This document shows positions 52,968 to 62,589 of a stretch of 64,000 nucleotides of DNA, piece by piece. Numbering within the stretch: the first letter of the stretch is position 1; each line of letters opens with the position of its first letter. The position numbers and the translations under genes are program-made. Source of the stretch: SZUA-368 sp028533045 (lineage in GTDB: Bacteria > Spirochaetota > Spirochaetia > DSM-2461); assembly GCA_050031985.1 (NCBI GenBank), contig JBNAIG010000028.1, positions 1 to 64,000 of the forward strand. Reading direction: 5' to 3'. The notes beneath the pieces are model-generated. The model saw only the letters and a program-made list of their open reading frames with translations, ran no database searches and was not told the origin of the DNA.

Positions 52968-54722
52968 TTATAGCTTAAAGATTGAGATAGCCTGGGAGAC
53001 CTTTTCGGCTCCCTCAGATACTTCGTTTACTTCTTCCGTAAGGGAGGTGATGTTTGCAGATATCTTTTCTGAGAGCTGAGCTATTATTTTCATGGCATCG
53101 GTCAGGGTTGTTGTTATCTTTTGAAGTTCATCCATTAGCAGGGCGGAATCGTTCGTGTGGTTTGATATATCCTTTCCTGTTCGGTTTACTTCTCCCGATA
53201 TGTCCTGGAGCTTTGTAACAGCAAGAGATATCTGTTCTCCACCGGTTTTCATTTCCTTTAGGCTATTTGCGGTTTCATGAATCCATAGGGTGATATTTTT
53301 TACTTCTTTTTCTATTTTATTAAATACGGTTGCCGTATCTTGGCTCAGCTGAGAATTCAGCTCAATTTTATCCATAACACTGTTTATCGATTTTCCAATT
53401 ATCTCCGAATTCTCATTGGCCGAATAGGCTAGTTTACGAATCTCATCGGCAACAACGGCAAACCCATATCCCGCTTTACCAGCATGTGCTGCTTCAATGG
53501 CGGCATTCATTGCCAGAAGGTTCGTCTTATTGGCTATAGTGCTGATAATCTCTATTGTGGATTTTATATCATCGGCCGAGCCGAGAATCTCATGGGCGGC
53601 TGCGGTGGACTCTTGGATCTTATCTCTGCCGTGGATGATAGTTGATTCAACTGCTTCCACAGCTCGTGACTGTTCTCCCATTATTGTGGTAATACTATCC
53701 ACCGTTGCGAGCATTTCACGTATTGCTGCGGAAGATTCTTCTACCATAGCTGTCTGGTCTGTTATGCTGTCCGAAAGGGAACCGATTCTCTCATTTATAA
53801 TTTGGGTCCCCTCATGGCAGGTATTCACTGCACCGGACATGTGATTGACGATTTGCTTTTTTTTATCAAGTTGAGACACAATTTCTTCTATTGAGGTATT
53901 CATTAGGGCTGTTTTCCCCACCATGTCATCTTTTCTTTCTCTTGTATGGTCGGAAGAGATTTTTATCATTTCTAGAATACTCTTTAACCGTCTAATAAAA
54001 TCATCCAGCCCTTTATATAGTATAAAAATCTCATCATGGCTTTTTCTCTTATCAATAAAACGGTGAGAGAGATCGGCCTCTTCAGTAAGTTTTTTTGTGT
54101 CCTTTACAATATTATCCAGGGGATATTTTATCTGTTGATGGATCATGAAGCTTGCGTAGGCAACACCAGAAGCAATACTTAAGGCAAAGACGATAACCAT
54201 GGTTCTGATTATTCTCTCTAAAGGATCTTTTAAAAAGTCCTCTTCAAATGCGGCTGCGACTATGATCATATCGGTTCCGGAAATTCTTGAAAAAGAGGCA
54301 ATTTTCCATGTCTTTGTTTTGGGGGAAATGTAACGGTAGAACCCTTGTTTCTGCTCTAGTATCACTTTTATGAATTCCACGTCCTTCCAATTTTCTCCCT
54401 GGACTTTTTTATGGATGATGAGTTCTCCCAAAGTATCTATACAAAAAAGAAAACCTGTCTTTCCTATTATGATCTCTTCATTAAAAATCGGTTCTAATAC
54501 TTTGACCAGTTCGTTTTTTTCGTATCCGTCGATTAACAGCTTTTCCGCCAAAGCTTTGTTGGAGGAAACCAGACTATCCAAATCGGAATAAACCGATTGA
54601 GATATGGATTGTTTGAAGGAGGAGTAGAGAAAGAGTACTGTTGCTAACAAGGGAAGAACTATAGCAGGGAGTATAACGGAAAAAATAATTTTCCCCGAAA
54701 GATTACTAAGCTTTTTTTTCAT
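52968..54722 (-). CDS. methyl-accepting chemotaxis protein with Cache-type sensor
   Basis: 584 residues: TM1 (about 12-32), a double-Cache-like extracytoplasmic domain (GKTGFLFCIDTLGELIIHKKV; QKQGFYRYISPKTKTW), TM2 (about 170-190), HAMP (YPLDNIVKDTKKLTEEADLSHRF), coiled coil and signalling tip ISTIANKTNLLAMNAAIEAAH with GFAVVADEIRKLA. It faces the sugar-binding gene 3'-to-3'. Cache receptors bind small organic ligands directly. No CheR pentapeptide is seen. Confidence 0.93.
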   Translation of the reverse strand: MKKKLSNLSGKIIFSVILPAIVLPLLATVLFLYSSFKQSISQSVYSDLDSLVSSNKALAEKLLIDGYEKNELVKVLEPIFNEEIIIGKTGFLFCIDTLGELIIHKKVQGENWKDVEFIKVILEQKQGFYRYISPKTKTWKIASFSRISGTDMIIVAAAFEEDFLKDPLERIIRTMVIVFALSIASGVAYASFMIHQQIKYPLDNIVKDTKKLTEEADLSHRFIDKRKSHDEIFILYKGLDDFIRRLKSILEMIKISSDHTRERKDDMVGKTALMNTSIEEIVSQLDKKKQIVNHMSGAVNTCHEGTQIINERIGSLSDSITDQTAMVEESSAAIREMLATVDSITTIMGEQSRAVEAVESTIIHGRDKIQESTAAAHEILGSADDIKSTIEIISTIANKTNLLAMNAAIEAAHAGKAGYGFAVVADEIRKLAYSANENSEIIGKSINSVMDKIELNSQLSQDTATVFNKIEKEVKNITLWIHETANSLKEMKTGGEQISLAVTKLQDISGEVNRTGKDISNHTNDSALLMDELQKITTTLTDAMKIIAQLSEKISANITSLTEEVNEVSEGAEKVSQAISIFKL

Positions 54723-54844
54723 GAGAATATACCTTTTTATTTTTAAATTAAGGCCATTATATCATATGTGTAATATAATATGTTCATAAAAAAATAAAAA
54801 AATGTTGAGGTATTGTATCGATTTAAGGAAGGTAGGGGCCACAT

Positions 54845-54890
54845 TGCCGGAGACCCGGGTGGAAACTGGAATTCCACATCCGGGCCGGCA
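54845..54890. terminator. strong hairpin downstream of xylA
   Basis: TGCCGG (54845-54850) pairs with CCGGCA (54885-54890), enclosing CCCGG...CCGGG and GTGGAA..TTCCAC. It is the only structured element after xylA and is expected to end or stabilise its message. No T-run in the leftward direction. Confidence 0.5.
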
Positions 54891-54895
54891 GAGTC

Positions 54896-56227
54896 TTACT
54901 TGGTAAATAATATCCGGTTGATGATATTTTCTATTTTTTCCTGTTTGCCGCTAATCGGTTTTACTTTCCCGTAATCTGCTTCGGCGGCCAATTGGTCCAG
55001 AGTCATTTTACCGTTTTCAAAGTCTTGTCCCTGCCCTTTGTCAAAAGAGGCGTAGCGTTCTTTCACAAGGCCGGGCAGTTCACTGTCGTTGAGAAGGGTC
55101 CAGGCTTTTTCCAATCCCAGGGCAAAGGCATCCATGCCCCCAATATGGGCCAGAAACAGATCTTCCCTATCGGTAGAATTTCTTCTTATTTTGGCATCAA
55201 AGTTCAGACCGCCCGTGGAGAATCCCCCCGACTTGAGGATGGAGACCATCGCTTCGGTTGTGTCGTAAACATCAAAGGGAAACTGGTCCGTATCCCATCC
55301 GTTCTGAGGATCTCCCCGGTTGGCATCAACGCTTCCGAACATTCCTTCGGCCCGGGCGATTTCCAGTTCATGGGCAAAGCTATGCTGGGCCAGAGTGGCA
55401 TGGTTGGCCTCTATATTCAGTTTGAAATCCCTGTCCAGTTCGTATTTTCTCAAGAATCCCACAACTGTGGAAGAGTCAAAGTCATACTGGTGTTTGCTCG
55501 GTTCCATAGGCTTTGGTTCTATGAGAAAGGGGCCTTTAAAACCGATTTTTCGCCCGTAATCCCGGGCCATAGTCAGGAAGCGGGCCATATGATCCAATTC
55601 CCGTCCCATTTCTGTGTTCCAGAGACTCATATAGCCTTCCCGGCCTCCCCAAAATACGTAGTTTTCTCCCCCCAGCTTAACTGTGGCTTCCAGAGCCGCT
55701 TTAACCTGGGCCGCCGCATTGGCGACCACATTGTAATCGGGATTGGTCGAGGCGCCGTTCATATAACGGGGATGGGAGAATACGTTGGCCGTGCCCCAGA
55801 GAAGTTTCACTCCTGTGGCGTCCTGCCTTTCTTTGGCCAGATTGGTTATGGTTTGCAGGTTCTTTTCCGACTCGCCCACGGTCGATCCTTCCGGAGCAAT
55901 ATCTCTGTCGTGGAAACAGTAGTGGGGAGCCCCGATTTTGGTAAAAAATTCAAAGGCGGCATCAAGTTTTTCCTTTGCTCCATCCATTCCGCTTTTTTCG
56001 TTCCAGTCCATGGTGCGGGGACCGCTTCCGAAGGGGTCCGAACCGTCGGCGCAGAAGGAGTGCCAATAGGCAACGGCAAAGCGCAGATGTTCTTTCATTG
56101 TTTTGTCGCCTACCATCTTGTTTTCATCGTAGAATTTGAATGCCAGGGGATTGTCGCTCCCGGGGCCTTCGTAGGCGATTCTGCCGATTCCCGGAAAGTA
56201 TTCCCGGTTTCCTTTGAAATAACTCAT
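54896..56227 (-). CDS. xylA: xylose isomerase
   Basis: 443 residues, class II length. YCFHDRDIAPEG holds the catalytic His-Asp. FLIEPKPMEPSKHQYD, LNIEANHATLAQHSFAHELE and FGSVDANRGD give the metal-site Glu, His and Asp residues, and the C-terminal NFDAKIRRNSTDREDLF has the last Asp ligands. It converts xylose to xylulose. Lies 14 bp after xylB in the same direction, so they form a xylBA operon. Regulated by the AraC gene or the three-component system opposite. An opposing 417-residue frame is a shadow. Confidence 0.96.
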   Translation of the reverse strand: MSYFKGNREYFPGIGRIAYEGPGSDNPLAFKFYDENKMVGDKTMKEHLRFAVAYWHSFCADGSDPFGSGPRTMDWNEKSGMDGAKEKLDAAFEFFTKIGAPHYCFHDRDIAPEGSTVGESEKNLQTITNLAKERQDATGVKLLWGTANVFSHPRYMNGASTNPDYNVVANAAAQVKAALEATVKLGGENYVFWGGREGYMSLWNTEMGRELDHMARFLTMARDYGRKIGFKGPFLIEPKPMEPSKHQYDFDSSTVVGFLRKYELDRDFKLNIEANHATLAQHSFAHELEIARAEGMFGSVDANRGDPQNGWDTDQFPFDVYDTTEAMVSILKSGGFSTGGLNFDAKIRRNSTDREDLFLAHIGGMDAFALGLEKAWTLLNDSELPGLVKERYASFDKGQGQDFENGKMTLDQLAAEADYGKVKPISGKQEKIENIINRILFTK

Positions 56228-56241
56228 TATAAACCTCCGAA

Positions 56242-57744
56242 TTAACTAAAGAGCCCGGACAGGGCTTCTACATAGGATTGATAAACGTTGTAAGTGTCCC
56301 GGTAAACGGGAATATTGTGGGAGTCCGGTTCATAGATCCGGTCCTCATCCAAAGTTATATGTTCCTTTGTCAGGGTTTCCAGGTCCGGGGATGAATTGTC
56401 TCCCGGGAGAGACGTTCCCAGCATCCAGAGAGCCTGAAGGGCGGCACCCAAAGCGGCCGCCTCTTTTTCGGTGGGAAGGCGAACAATACATTCCAGAATA
56501 TCCGCCGTCATTTGGCACCAGAGCTCACTGTTGGCTCCTCCCCCTATGAGGCGGATTTCCCCCGGTTCAAAACCCAATTCCCGGAAGCTGTCCAATCCGG
56601 TTTTCAATCCGAAAATTGATGCCTCCATGGCAGAGCGGCATATGTTGGGAACGGTGTAGTTCAGGTTGTCCAGCCCCATGATACAGCCCTTTCCGTGGGG
56701 GAAATTGGGAACCCGTTCTCCGTTGTAAAAGGGAAGGGTTACGATACCCTCCGAACCGGCGGGGGCTTTAAGGGCTTCCTTTTCCAGTTCCTCCAGGCTA
56801 AGGTCCAGACAGTTTCGGGAGAGTTCGGTGGAGACGGTACAGTTCATGGTGCAGAGAAGGGGAAGCCAGCCGCCGGTGGAGGAACAGAAGGAGGCTAGAC
56901 GGGCTTTGGGGTCGATAACGGGACTGTCCGAATAACCGTAGAGTGTGCCCGACGTTCCCAGGCTGGCCGTGATGATTCCCTCTTTAACAGCCCCTGTTCC
57001 AATGGCCCCCATCATATTATCTCCCCCTCCCGATGAGACCGGAATCCCCGGGGGCAGTCCCATTTCCGCCGCCCTGTCTGCCTGAAGAATCCCGCAGGGC
57101 TTTTCCGCCTCGATGAGAGGGGGCAGACAGGTCCGTAAATCCCGGTCCGGGTCAAGAAGATGGAGAAGCTTTTCGTCCCATTTCCTTTTGGCGATATTCA
57201 GAAGGCCCGTTCCGGAGGCGTCGCCGTACTCCATGGCAAACTCACCTGTAAGCCACCAGTTAATATAGTCATGGGGAAGAAGAATATGGGCCATCTTTGC
57301 GTAAAGTTTAGGGTGATTTCTTTTAAACCAGAGGATCTTCGAGGCCGTATAGCCGGGGGGAATCAGATTTCCCGGGCCCTTAAGAAGCTCCTCTTCTCCC
57401 CCATAGTTTTCCGTGAGAATCGTACACTCCCCGTTGGTGGAGGTATCGCACCAGAGTTTGACCGGGATAAGCACATTACCCTCACCGTCGAGGGGGACGA
57501 AGCCGTGCTGCTGGCCCGAAACTCCTATGGCTCTTACGGTCTTTTTAATCTCCGGGGAAATCTGGGAAAGACAGTTCCGGAGAGCGGTCAGCCACCATTG
57601 GGCTTCCTGTTCGCGAGTCCCGTCGGTACGGCTGATCAGCTCATGGGGACTCTGACCTATGGCGGCTATTACTCTGTTTTCATAATCGTAGGCCACCACC
57701 TTGGTACTCTGTGTTCCGTTGTCTATTCCCAGGACCGTTTTCAT
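56242..57744 (-). CDS. xylB: xylulokinase
   Basis: 500 residues, FGGY-family carbohydrate kinase: GIDNGTQSTKVV start, VSGQQHGFVPLDGEG, YGDASGTGLLN, SSGGGDNMMGAIGTGAV and GGGANSELWCQMTADIL. It phosphorylates xylulose to xylulose-5-phosphate with ATP. First gene of the xylBA operon. Divergent from the AraC-type regulator gene, with 80 bp between the starts containing a perfect tandem repeat. Confidence 0.96.
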   Translation of the reverse strand: MKTVLGIDNGTQSTKVVAYDYENRVIAAIGQSPHELISRTDGTREQEAQWWLTALRNCLSQISPEIKKTVRAIGVSGQQHGFVPLDGEGNVLIPVKLWCDTSTNGECTILTENYGGEEELLKGPGNLIPPGYTASKILWFKRNHPKLYAKMAHILLPHDYINWWLTGEFAMEYGDASGTGLLNIAKRKWDEKLLHLLDPDRDLRTCLPPLIEAEKPCGILQADRAAEMGLPPGIPVSSGGGDNMMGAIGTGAVKEGIITASLGTSGTLYGYSDSPVIDPKARLASFCSSTGGWLPLLCTMNCTVSTELSRNCLDLSLEELEKEALKAPAGSEGIVTLPFYNGERVPNFPHGKGCIMGLDNLNYTVPNICRSAMEASIFGLKTGLDSFRELGFEPGEIRLIGGGANSELWCQMTADILECIVRLPTEKEAAALGAALQALWMLGTSLPGDNSSPDLETLTKEHITLDEDRIYEPDSHNIPVYRDTYNVYQSYVEALSGLFS

Positions 57745-57787
57745 TTGAGCCTCCTAAAAATACTTTAGGCCCCTTTTCCCTGTAAAA

Positions 57788-57805
57788 GAATGGATAGAAT
57801 GGATA
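57788..57805. promoter_or_regulatory. tandem 9-bp direct repeat, candidate AraC-type operator
   Basis: GAATGGATA at 57788-57796 is followed by an identical copy at 57797-57805, in the 80-bp intergenic region between xylB and the AraC-type gene. Direct half-sites are typical for AraC/XylS proteins. Could also be a promoter chance match. Confidence 0.5.
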
Positions 57806-57824
57806 AAACTTATAAAAAATTGAC

Positions 57825-58667
57825 ATGACCTGTAAGGCGAACTATGATGGGATTATGGCTCTGATAGATTTTAAAGACGTGGTTTTTGTTTATCATCTCC
57901 ATGAGGAGCAGGAGAAACGCTGGCACGGCCGTTACCACCATCACCGCCCCAGGGAGTATGAACTTCACTATTTCATCCAGGGAGAGGGGACTTTCCAGTC
58001 CGGCGAGACCTACCATATACAACCGGGGGCTCTTTTCATTTCTCCTCCGGGGGAATCCCATCAGATTCGTGTCGCCGATATGGAGAGGCCCCTTTCCTAC
58101 TATGCCATCCTTTTTGAAATTGATCTGAATGACGGGGAAGTCTGCTCTCTAATGGAGTCTTTAAGGGAAAGCAAGTACCGCAATATAGGAGCGAAATTCC
58201 GATTCTTCTTTGAGGAAATACGGGAAAAAGCCCTCTCCGATGATCCTTGGCGATACAAGTCGGCCATGCATCAGTTTGTCTCCTTTCTCTACCTTCTCAA
58301 CTCCGGCGGGGACGGTTTTCACTATGGGGACGAGAAAAATCGACATATAGAAAAGGCTTTAAAGATTATGCAGGAGAGTGTTTTTAAAGATTTGAGCCTG
58401 GCCGATTTATCGGGGAGACTGAATCTGTCGGAAAGCTATTTTATCCGCCTTTTTAAGGATAAGATGAAAATGACTCCCATGAAGTATTTTACCCGGCTGC
58501 GGGTGGAAGCGGCTTCCGCCTTGCTGAGCAGTACCGATCTAACGAGCGCCGCCATTGCAGCAAGGCTCCACTTCTATTCGGAATTTCACTTCTCCCGGGT
58601 CTTTAAACAATACACAAGTTATTCGCCCCGGGCCTACCGGCAAATGGCGGATCAGCTAAATCTTTGA
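57825..58667 (+). CDS. AraC-family regulator of xylose genes
   Basis: 280 residues; a start at 57855 (MALIDFKDV) is equally possible, both with weak ribosome sites. N-terminal cupin ligand-binding domain: HHHRPREYELHYFIQGEGTFQSGE and PGALFISPPGESHQI. C-terminal double HTH: SLADLSGRLNLSESYFIRLFKDKMKMTPMKYF and AAIAARLHFYSEFHFSRVFKQY, with S-P-R-A-Y-R-Q end. It should activate xylBA in response to xylose (or another pentose). Divergent from xylB. Confidence 0.9.
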   Translation: MTCKANYDGIMALIDFKDVVFVYHLHEEQEKRWHGRYHHHRPREYELHYFIQGEGTFQSGETYHIQPGALFISPPGESHQIRVADMERPLSYYAILFEIDLNDGEVCSLMESLRESKYRNIGAKFRFFFEEIREKALSDDPWRYKSAMHQFVSFLYLLNSGGDGFHYGDEKNRHIEKALKIMQESVFKDLSLADLSGRLNLSESYFIRLFKDKMKMTPMKYFTRLRVEAASALLSSTDLTSAAIAARLHFYSEFHFSRVFKQYTSYSPRAYRQMADQLNL

Positions 58668-58706
58668 CAAACCAGTGTACCGGTGTTAATCTTTATCGGG
58701 AGCTCT

Positions 58707-59684
58707 ATGAAATTTCCAATCAAGTTGCTGCTAGCGGTCTTTAGTCTGCTTTTTCTCTTTTTTCTCCTTCTCTCTCTAAAAGCGATAAGTGACTTCACCC
58801 TTTCCGAAGGGGGAGGGGAGAGCATACCGGAATACTCCTATGCCTTTTTTTTACCCGCCCTGGACTATCCCTATTTTAACAGTTTAAAGCAGGGAGCTCT
58901 GGACGGAGCGGAAGACTACAATAGCATTATAACCTTTTACGAGATTGATACGGACCCGCTCAGTTTGCAAATGGCCCCCTACTGCGGAGCCGACGGCGTT
59001 GCCCTCTATCCTACTACGGACGAATTGATAAGCGGGGAATGCCTGGAGTGCCTGGCCGGATCGGACATTCCTATTCTTTTTCTTGAACACAATGTGACCC
59101 ACTCCTCGGCCTACTTTGTGGGGACCAACAGCTTTGAAGTGGGAAAGCGAATCGGAGAGTTGGTGAGGAGCCGGGATACCCGGGCTGTAAGCTGTGCTCT
59201 CATTTTTAGTGAAAAAAGCCCCGGGCTTCTGGCCGACAGGGATCTGGTTGAAATGGGTTTCCGGCAGATTATGGGGGAGAAGCTCCCGGAAAAGCTGATT
59301 TTCAGGGTTACCGACCGGAACCCTCTCGATGCGGAGGGTCTCGTTTACCGGCTTTTGCAGGAGAAGCCCGATCTGGACACCATGGTTTTTACCGATTCCA
59401 ACGACACCCTGGCCGCCGTTCAGGTCCTGGTGGACCAAAATCTGGTGGGGAAGGTGGAAGTGATAGGATTCGGCGAAGACAGGGCTATTGTGGACTACAT
59501 TGGCAAGGGAGTGATCCGGGGGACGGTGGTTCGCGACCCCTATCGCATCGGGTATCAGGCGGTGGAGGTGTTGCGGGGAATTTCGGACAGGGGGAATGCC
59601 TCTGCCTATGTGGACGTGGGGACCCGTCTTATTTCCCAGGTAAACGTGGGGCGTCTGGAGGAGAGGGGCGATTATGAGAAGTAA
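58707..59684 (+). CDS. membrane-anchored sugar-binding sensor (XylFII-like)
   Basis: Start at 58707 (MKFPIKLLLAVFSLLF) with GGGAGC upstream. 325 residues: an uncleaved N-terminal hydrophobic anchor (about 5-28), then a type-1 periplasmic binding fold: FFLPALDYPYFNSLKQGALDGA, PTTDELISGECLEC, FVGTNSFEVGKRIGELV, VFTDSNDTLAAVQVLVDQ. It overlaps the kinase start by 11 bp. In Clostridium beijerinckii, XylFII binds xylose and triggers the LytS-YesN kinase pair; gene order here is the same. Ligand inferred from the locus. Confidence 0.82.
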   Translation: MKFPIKLLLAVFSLLFLFFLLLSLKAISDFTLSEGGGESIPEYSYAFFLPALDYPYFNSLKQGALDGAEDYNSIITFYEIDTDPLSLQMAPYCGADGVALYPTTDELISGECLECLAGSDIPILFLEHNVTHSSAYFVGTNSFEVGKRIGELVRSRDTRAVSCALIFSEKSPGLLADRDLVEMGFRQIMGEKLPEKLIFRVTDRNPLDAEGLVYRLLQEKPDLDTMVFTDSNDTLAAVQVLVDQNLVGKVEVIGFGEDRAIVDYIGKGVIRGTVVRDPYRIGYQAVEVLRGISDRGNASAYVDVGTRLISQVNVGRLEERGDYEK

Positions 59685-61137
59685 TTCTCTCCGTTCCCGC
59701 CTGGCCCTCTATTACATAATGAGCATGGGGGTTGCCGTTTTTTTCTTGGCCGTTATTATGCTCTTCTCTCTGGAAATTCGCAGACAGGCGGACAGGCAGT
59801 TTCTCGAAGAGCAGAGGCTTATGGATCTACAGGACCGGCTTTCCCGGATTCAGGAACCGCTTCTAAGCTATCTCTCAAGCAGATCTTCTTCGGCTCTTTC
59901 GGAGCTTCTTATTCTATCGGAAGGACTCAAAGGAGGTATTCCCGAAGAGAAGCCTCTCTCCCGGAAGCCGGAGGAGCAGTTCCAAAGGGAGATATACTTT
60001 CTTGTGGAGGCCTATCTGGCCAAGGTAGAAGAAGCTATAAGTGAAAAGCGGGGGAGAAACATTACGGCCTATACGGAAAGTTACGAATTCCTGCAGGACC
60101 TTTATAGTCATATCAATAACAGGATAGATATGGCCCGGCTCACCGGTTTTCACGGGGGAATGGAGAATTTTCAGGCCTTTATGCTTCTTTTCGGACGGAT
60201 GCAGAAGCTGAATCTTCTGTTGATGTTGTCCGGAGCGGGGATGGCTTTTTCCCTTCTTCTCATTCGTGTAGACCGGATAACCAGGCCTATGTTTGAGCTT
60301 TCTCTTATGGCGGAGTATTTGTCACGGAATGAATTCGACCAGCCCGACAGACACTTTGATTCGGTGGATGAGGTGAATCGGGTGGCCGAAGCTTTTAACG
60401 ATATGAAGCACAATATACACCACTATATCAAGGAGTTGGAAAAGAGGAGAGAAGTGGAGCTGCGCAATATGAAAATGGAGCAAATGCTCAAGAAAATGGA
60501 GCTTTACACCATGCAGGCCCAAATGAATCCCCACTTTCTTTTTAATACGATTAATACCGGTGTTCAGCTGGCCATAATGGAGGAGGCGGAACGGACGGGG
60601 GACTTTATGGAGAGTCTGGCCAATCTCTTTAGGCATAATTTGCGGGATAAACAGTTTTTTGTTCCTCTCCGCCACGAGAGGGACGGGCTGACTTCGTACC
60701 TGGAGATTCTTCGTATTCGTTTTTCCAAAACCCGTGATTTCGAGATGAATATTCCCGAGGAGTATTTAGACCGCTTTACTGTTCCCGCCATGATAATTCA
60801 GCCTCTTGTCGAGAATTCTGTCGTCCATGCTTTCAAGGATTATGAAGGCCGGGCCCGGGTGAATATTCAGCTTCGCTTTGAAAAGCCCTATCTTGTTTTT
60901 TCCGTTAAGGATAACGGTTCGGGCATTCCCCAACGAACGGTGGAAAGGCTTTTGGAAAAACACGCTCCCGACTATAGCATGGAATCAAAGGTTATGGGGC
61001 TGGATAATGTCATCCAGCGGCTCTATTTCTTCTATCCCGAAGAAAGGGATATTGTGCAGATCTTCAGCAATCCCGGGGAGGGGACGGAAATAGTGATTCG
61101 TATTAATACGGAGGTGGAACCGTGTATGACGTTATGA
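59674..61137 (+). CDS. sensor histidine kinase (LytS/YesM type)
   Basis: 487 residues: TM1 (about 14-34), a helical extracytoplasmic domain (about 35-175), TM2 (about 180-200), HAMP, the His_kinase (PF06580) core with QAQMNPHFLFNTINTGVQL and HATPase with VIQPLVENSVVHAF and VKDNGSGIP. It overlaps both neighbours (sensor by 11 bp, regulator by 16 bp), so the three form one coupled unit. Controls YesN by phosphotransfer. Confidence 0.93.
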   Translation: MRSNSLRSRLALYYIMSMGVAVFFLAVIMLFSLEIRRQADRQFLEEQRLMDLQDRLSRIQEPLLSYLSSRSSSALSELLILSEGLKGGIPEEKPLSRKPEEQFQREIYFLVEAYLAKVEEAISEKRGRNITAYTESYEFLQDLYSHINNRIDMARLTGFHGGMENFQAFMLLFGRMQKLNLLLMLSGAGMAFSLLLIRVDRITRPMFELSLMAEYLSRNEFDQPDRHFDSVDEVNRVAEAFNDMKHNIHHYIKELEKRREVELRNMKMEQMLKKMELYTMQAQMNPHFLFNTINTGVQLAIMEEAERTGDFMESLANLFRHNLRDKQFFVPLRHERDGLTSYLEILRIRFSKTRDFEMNIPEEYLDRFTVPAMIIQPLVENSVVHAFKDYEGRARVNIQLRFEKPYLVFSVKDNGSGIPQRTVERLLEKHAPDYSMESKVMGLDNVIQRLYFFYPEERDIVQIFSNPGEGTEIVIRINTEVEPCMTL

Positions 61138-62588
61138 TTGTGGACGATGAGGAGCCGGTTTTGGATAGCTTTGCTTTTATCCTTAAGCAGGGAATCGACT
61201 CATTTCGCCTCTGTGGTAAGGCCCGTTCCGGCCTTGAAGCGATCCAGATGGCGGAAACCCTTAAGCCGGATCTCATCTTTATGGATATCCAGATGCCCGG
61301 GATTGACGGCCTGGAAGCGATAAGGCAGATTCGCGAACGTAATAAGATGGTCCTTTTTGTCCTGGCTACGGCTTACGAACGGTTTGATATCGCCCGGGAG
61401 GCGATAGAACTTAATGTGTTAAATTACCTGGTTAAACCGGTAACGAGAAAGAAAATAACCGAGGAGCTCGACCGGGCCCGGAAAATCCTGGACAAGGAGG
61501 CGGCCCGGCGTCAGATGCTTTTAAGGCAGAATCGCCGTGAGGGAGGGGAGCTAAATAGGGAGGAGCTGGATTTCGTACGATCCCTGAGCCGGCCCGTTTC
61601 ATCGGTCCAGTGGAGGGAATGGCAGGAAAAATGGCACTTTAAGTCGGATAGGGGGCGGATGGCCCTTATCTGTAAACCGGGAAGCGACCCGATTAAGAAC
61701 AAACAGGCTTTCTATCTTCGCGTGAAAGAGAAAATCCTTTTTAAACGTCATTGTTACCTCTCTTTTTCCGGAGACAGGGGCATATTTTTCTTTCCTGAAG
61801 AGGGGGAGGAAGAGGCTCTTTTTGCCATGTTAAAGGGGATTCTGGAGGAGCTGGGTGAACATGAAGCTGAATGGGGACTGGGAGGATTATACGGTCCCGA
61901 AGAAATACAACTCTCCTACGATGAAGCGATGGGACCGTTTTTGCTGGCGGAGGAGGATGAGAATCTCTATGAGTTGGAGCAAATAGGGCGAATCCTTGAG
62001 TTGACCGAGAGGGGTGAAGGGGAGGCTCTTGTGGAGGAAATAGGCTTTTTGGCAGAAAGTGTTTTCTCTTCCCGTATTTTTCCTGTTTTCCTGGCAAAGA
62101 TGAACTCCCTATTCTCTCTTATCTTTGACCGTTTGGGGTTTTTTGAACAGGGAAAGATCAGGCCTTTGCCCTTTCTCCCTTCCGAGGAGATTATGATTCT
62201 GAAAAACAGGGATGAGTGGGATTCCTGGTTTCATCACGGGATGGACCGTCTTTTAAAGGAGATGGGACGGAGAGAAGAGAAGGAATTGCCCGGTCCTCTC
62301 TCCCGGGCGGTGGATTACATTCGGGAAGAATACGGCGGGGATCTTTATTTAGGTTCTGTGGCGGAAGAGTGCGGCGTTACGGCCAGTTATCTGAGCCGCC
62401 TTTTTTCAGAGCATATGAAAGTTTCCTTTACCGATTATCTGAATCGATATCGCATAGACCGGGCGGCGGAACTCCTGAAGAAAGGGGCGCCCGTAAAAGA
62501 AGCTTCCTATCGGGTCGGTTTTCACGACCCCAACTATTTTAGTAAAATTTTCAGAAAATATAAGGGGATGTCCCCTTCGGAGTTGTAA
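61122..62588 (+). CDS. response regulator (YesN/AraC type)
   Basis: 488 residues: receiver domain with IVDDEEPVLDS, phospho-Asp in FMDIQMPGIDG and NYLVKPVT; a variable helical middle (about 150-380) and a C-terminal AraC HTH: YLGSVAEECGVTASYLSRLFSEHM, SYRVGFHDPNYFSKIFRKYKGMSPSE. It binds DNA upstream of target genes, likely the xylF-like genes immediately downstream. Starts inside the kinase gene. A 417-residue-like opposite frame is not a gene. Confidence 0.94.
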   Translation: MYDVMIVDDEEPVLDSFAFILKQGIDSFRLCGKARSGLEAIQMAETLKPDLIFMDIQMPGIDGLEAIRQIRERNKMVLFVLATAYERFDIAREAIELNVLNYLVKPVTRKKITEELDRARKILDKEAARRQMLLRQNRREGGELNREELDFVRSLSRPVSSVQWREWQEKWHFKSDRGRMALICKPGSDPIKNKQAFYLRVKEKILFKRHCYLSFSGDRGIFFFPEEGEEEALFAMLKGILEELGEHEAEWGLGGLYGPEEIQLSYDEAMGPFLLAEEDENLYELEQIGRILELTERGEGEALVEEIGFLAESVFSSRIFPVFLAKMNSLFSLIFDRLGFFEQGKIRPLPFLPSEEIMILKNRDEWDSWFHHGMDRLLKEMGRREEKELPGPLSRAVDYIREEYGGDLYLGSVAEECGVTASYLSRLFSEHMKVSFTDYLNRYRIDRAAELLKKGAPVKEASYRVGFHDPNYFSKIFRKYKGMSPSEL

Positions 62589-62589
62589 T

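Noticed and set aside
54992..56245. 417-residue frame opposite xylA
   Set aside because: It lies wholly on the opposite strand of the confident xylA gene, has no family motif and is a codon-bias shadow.
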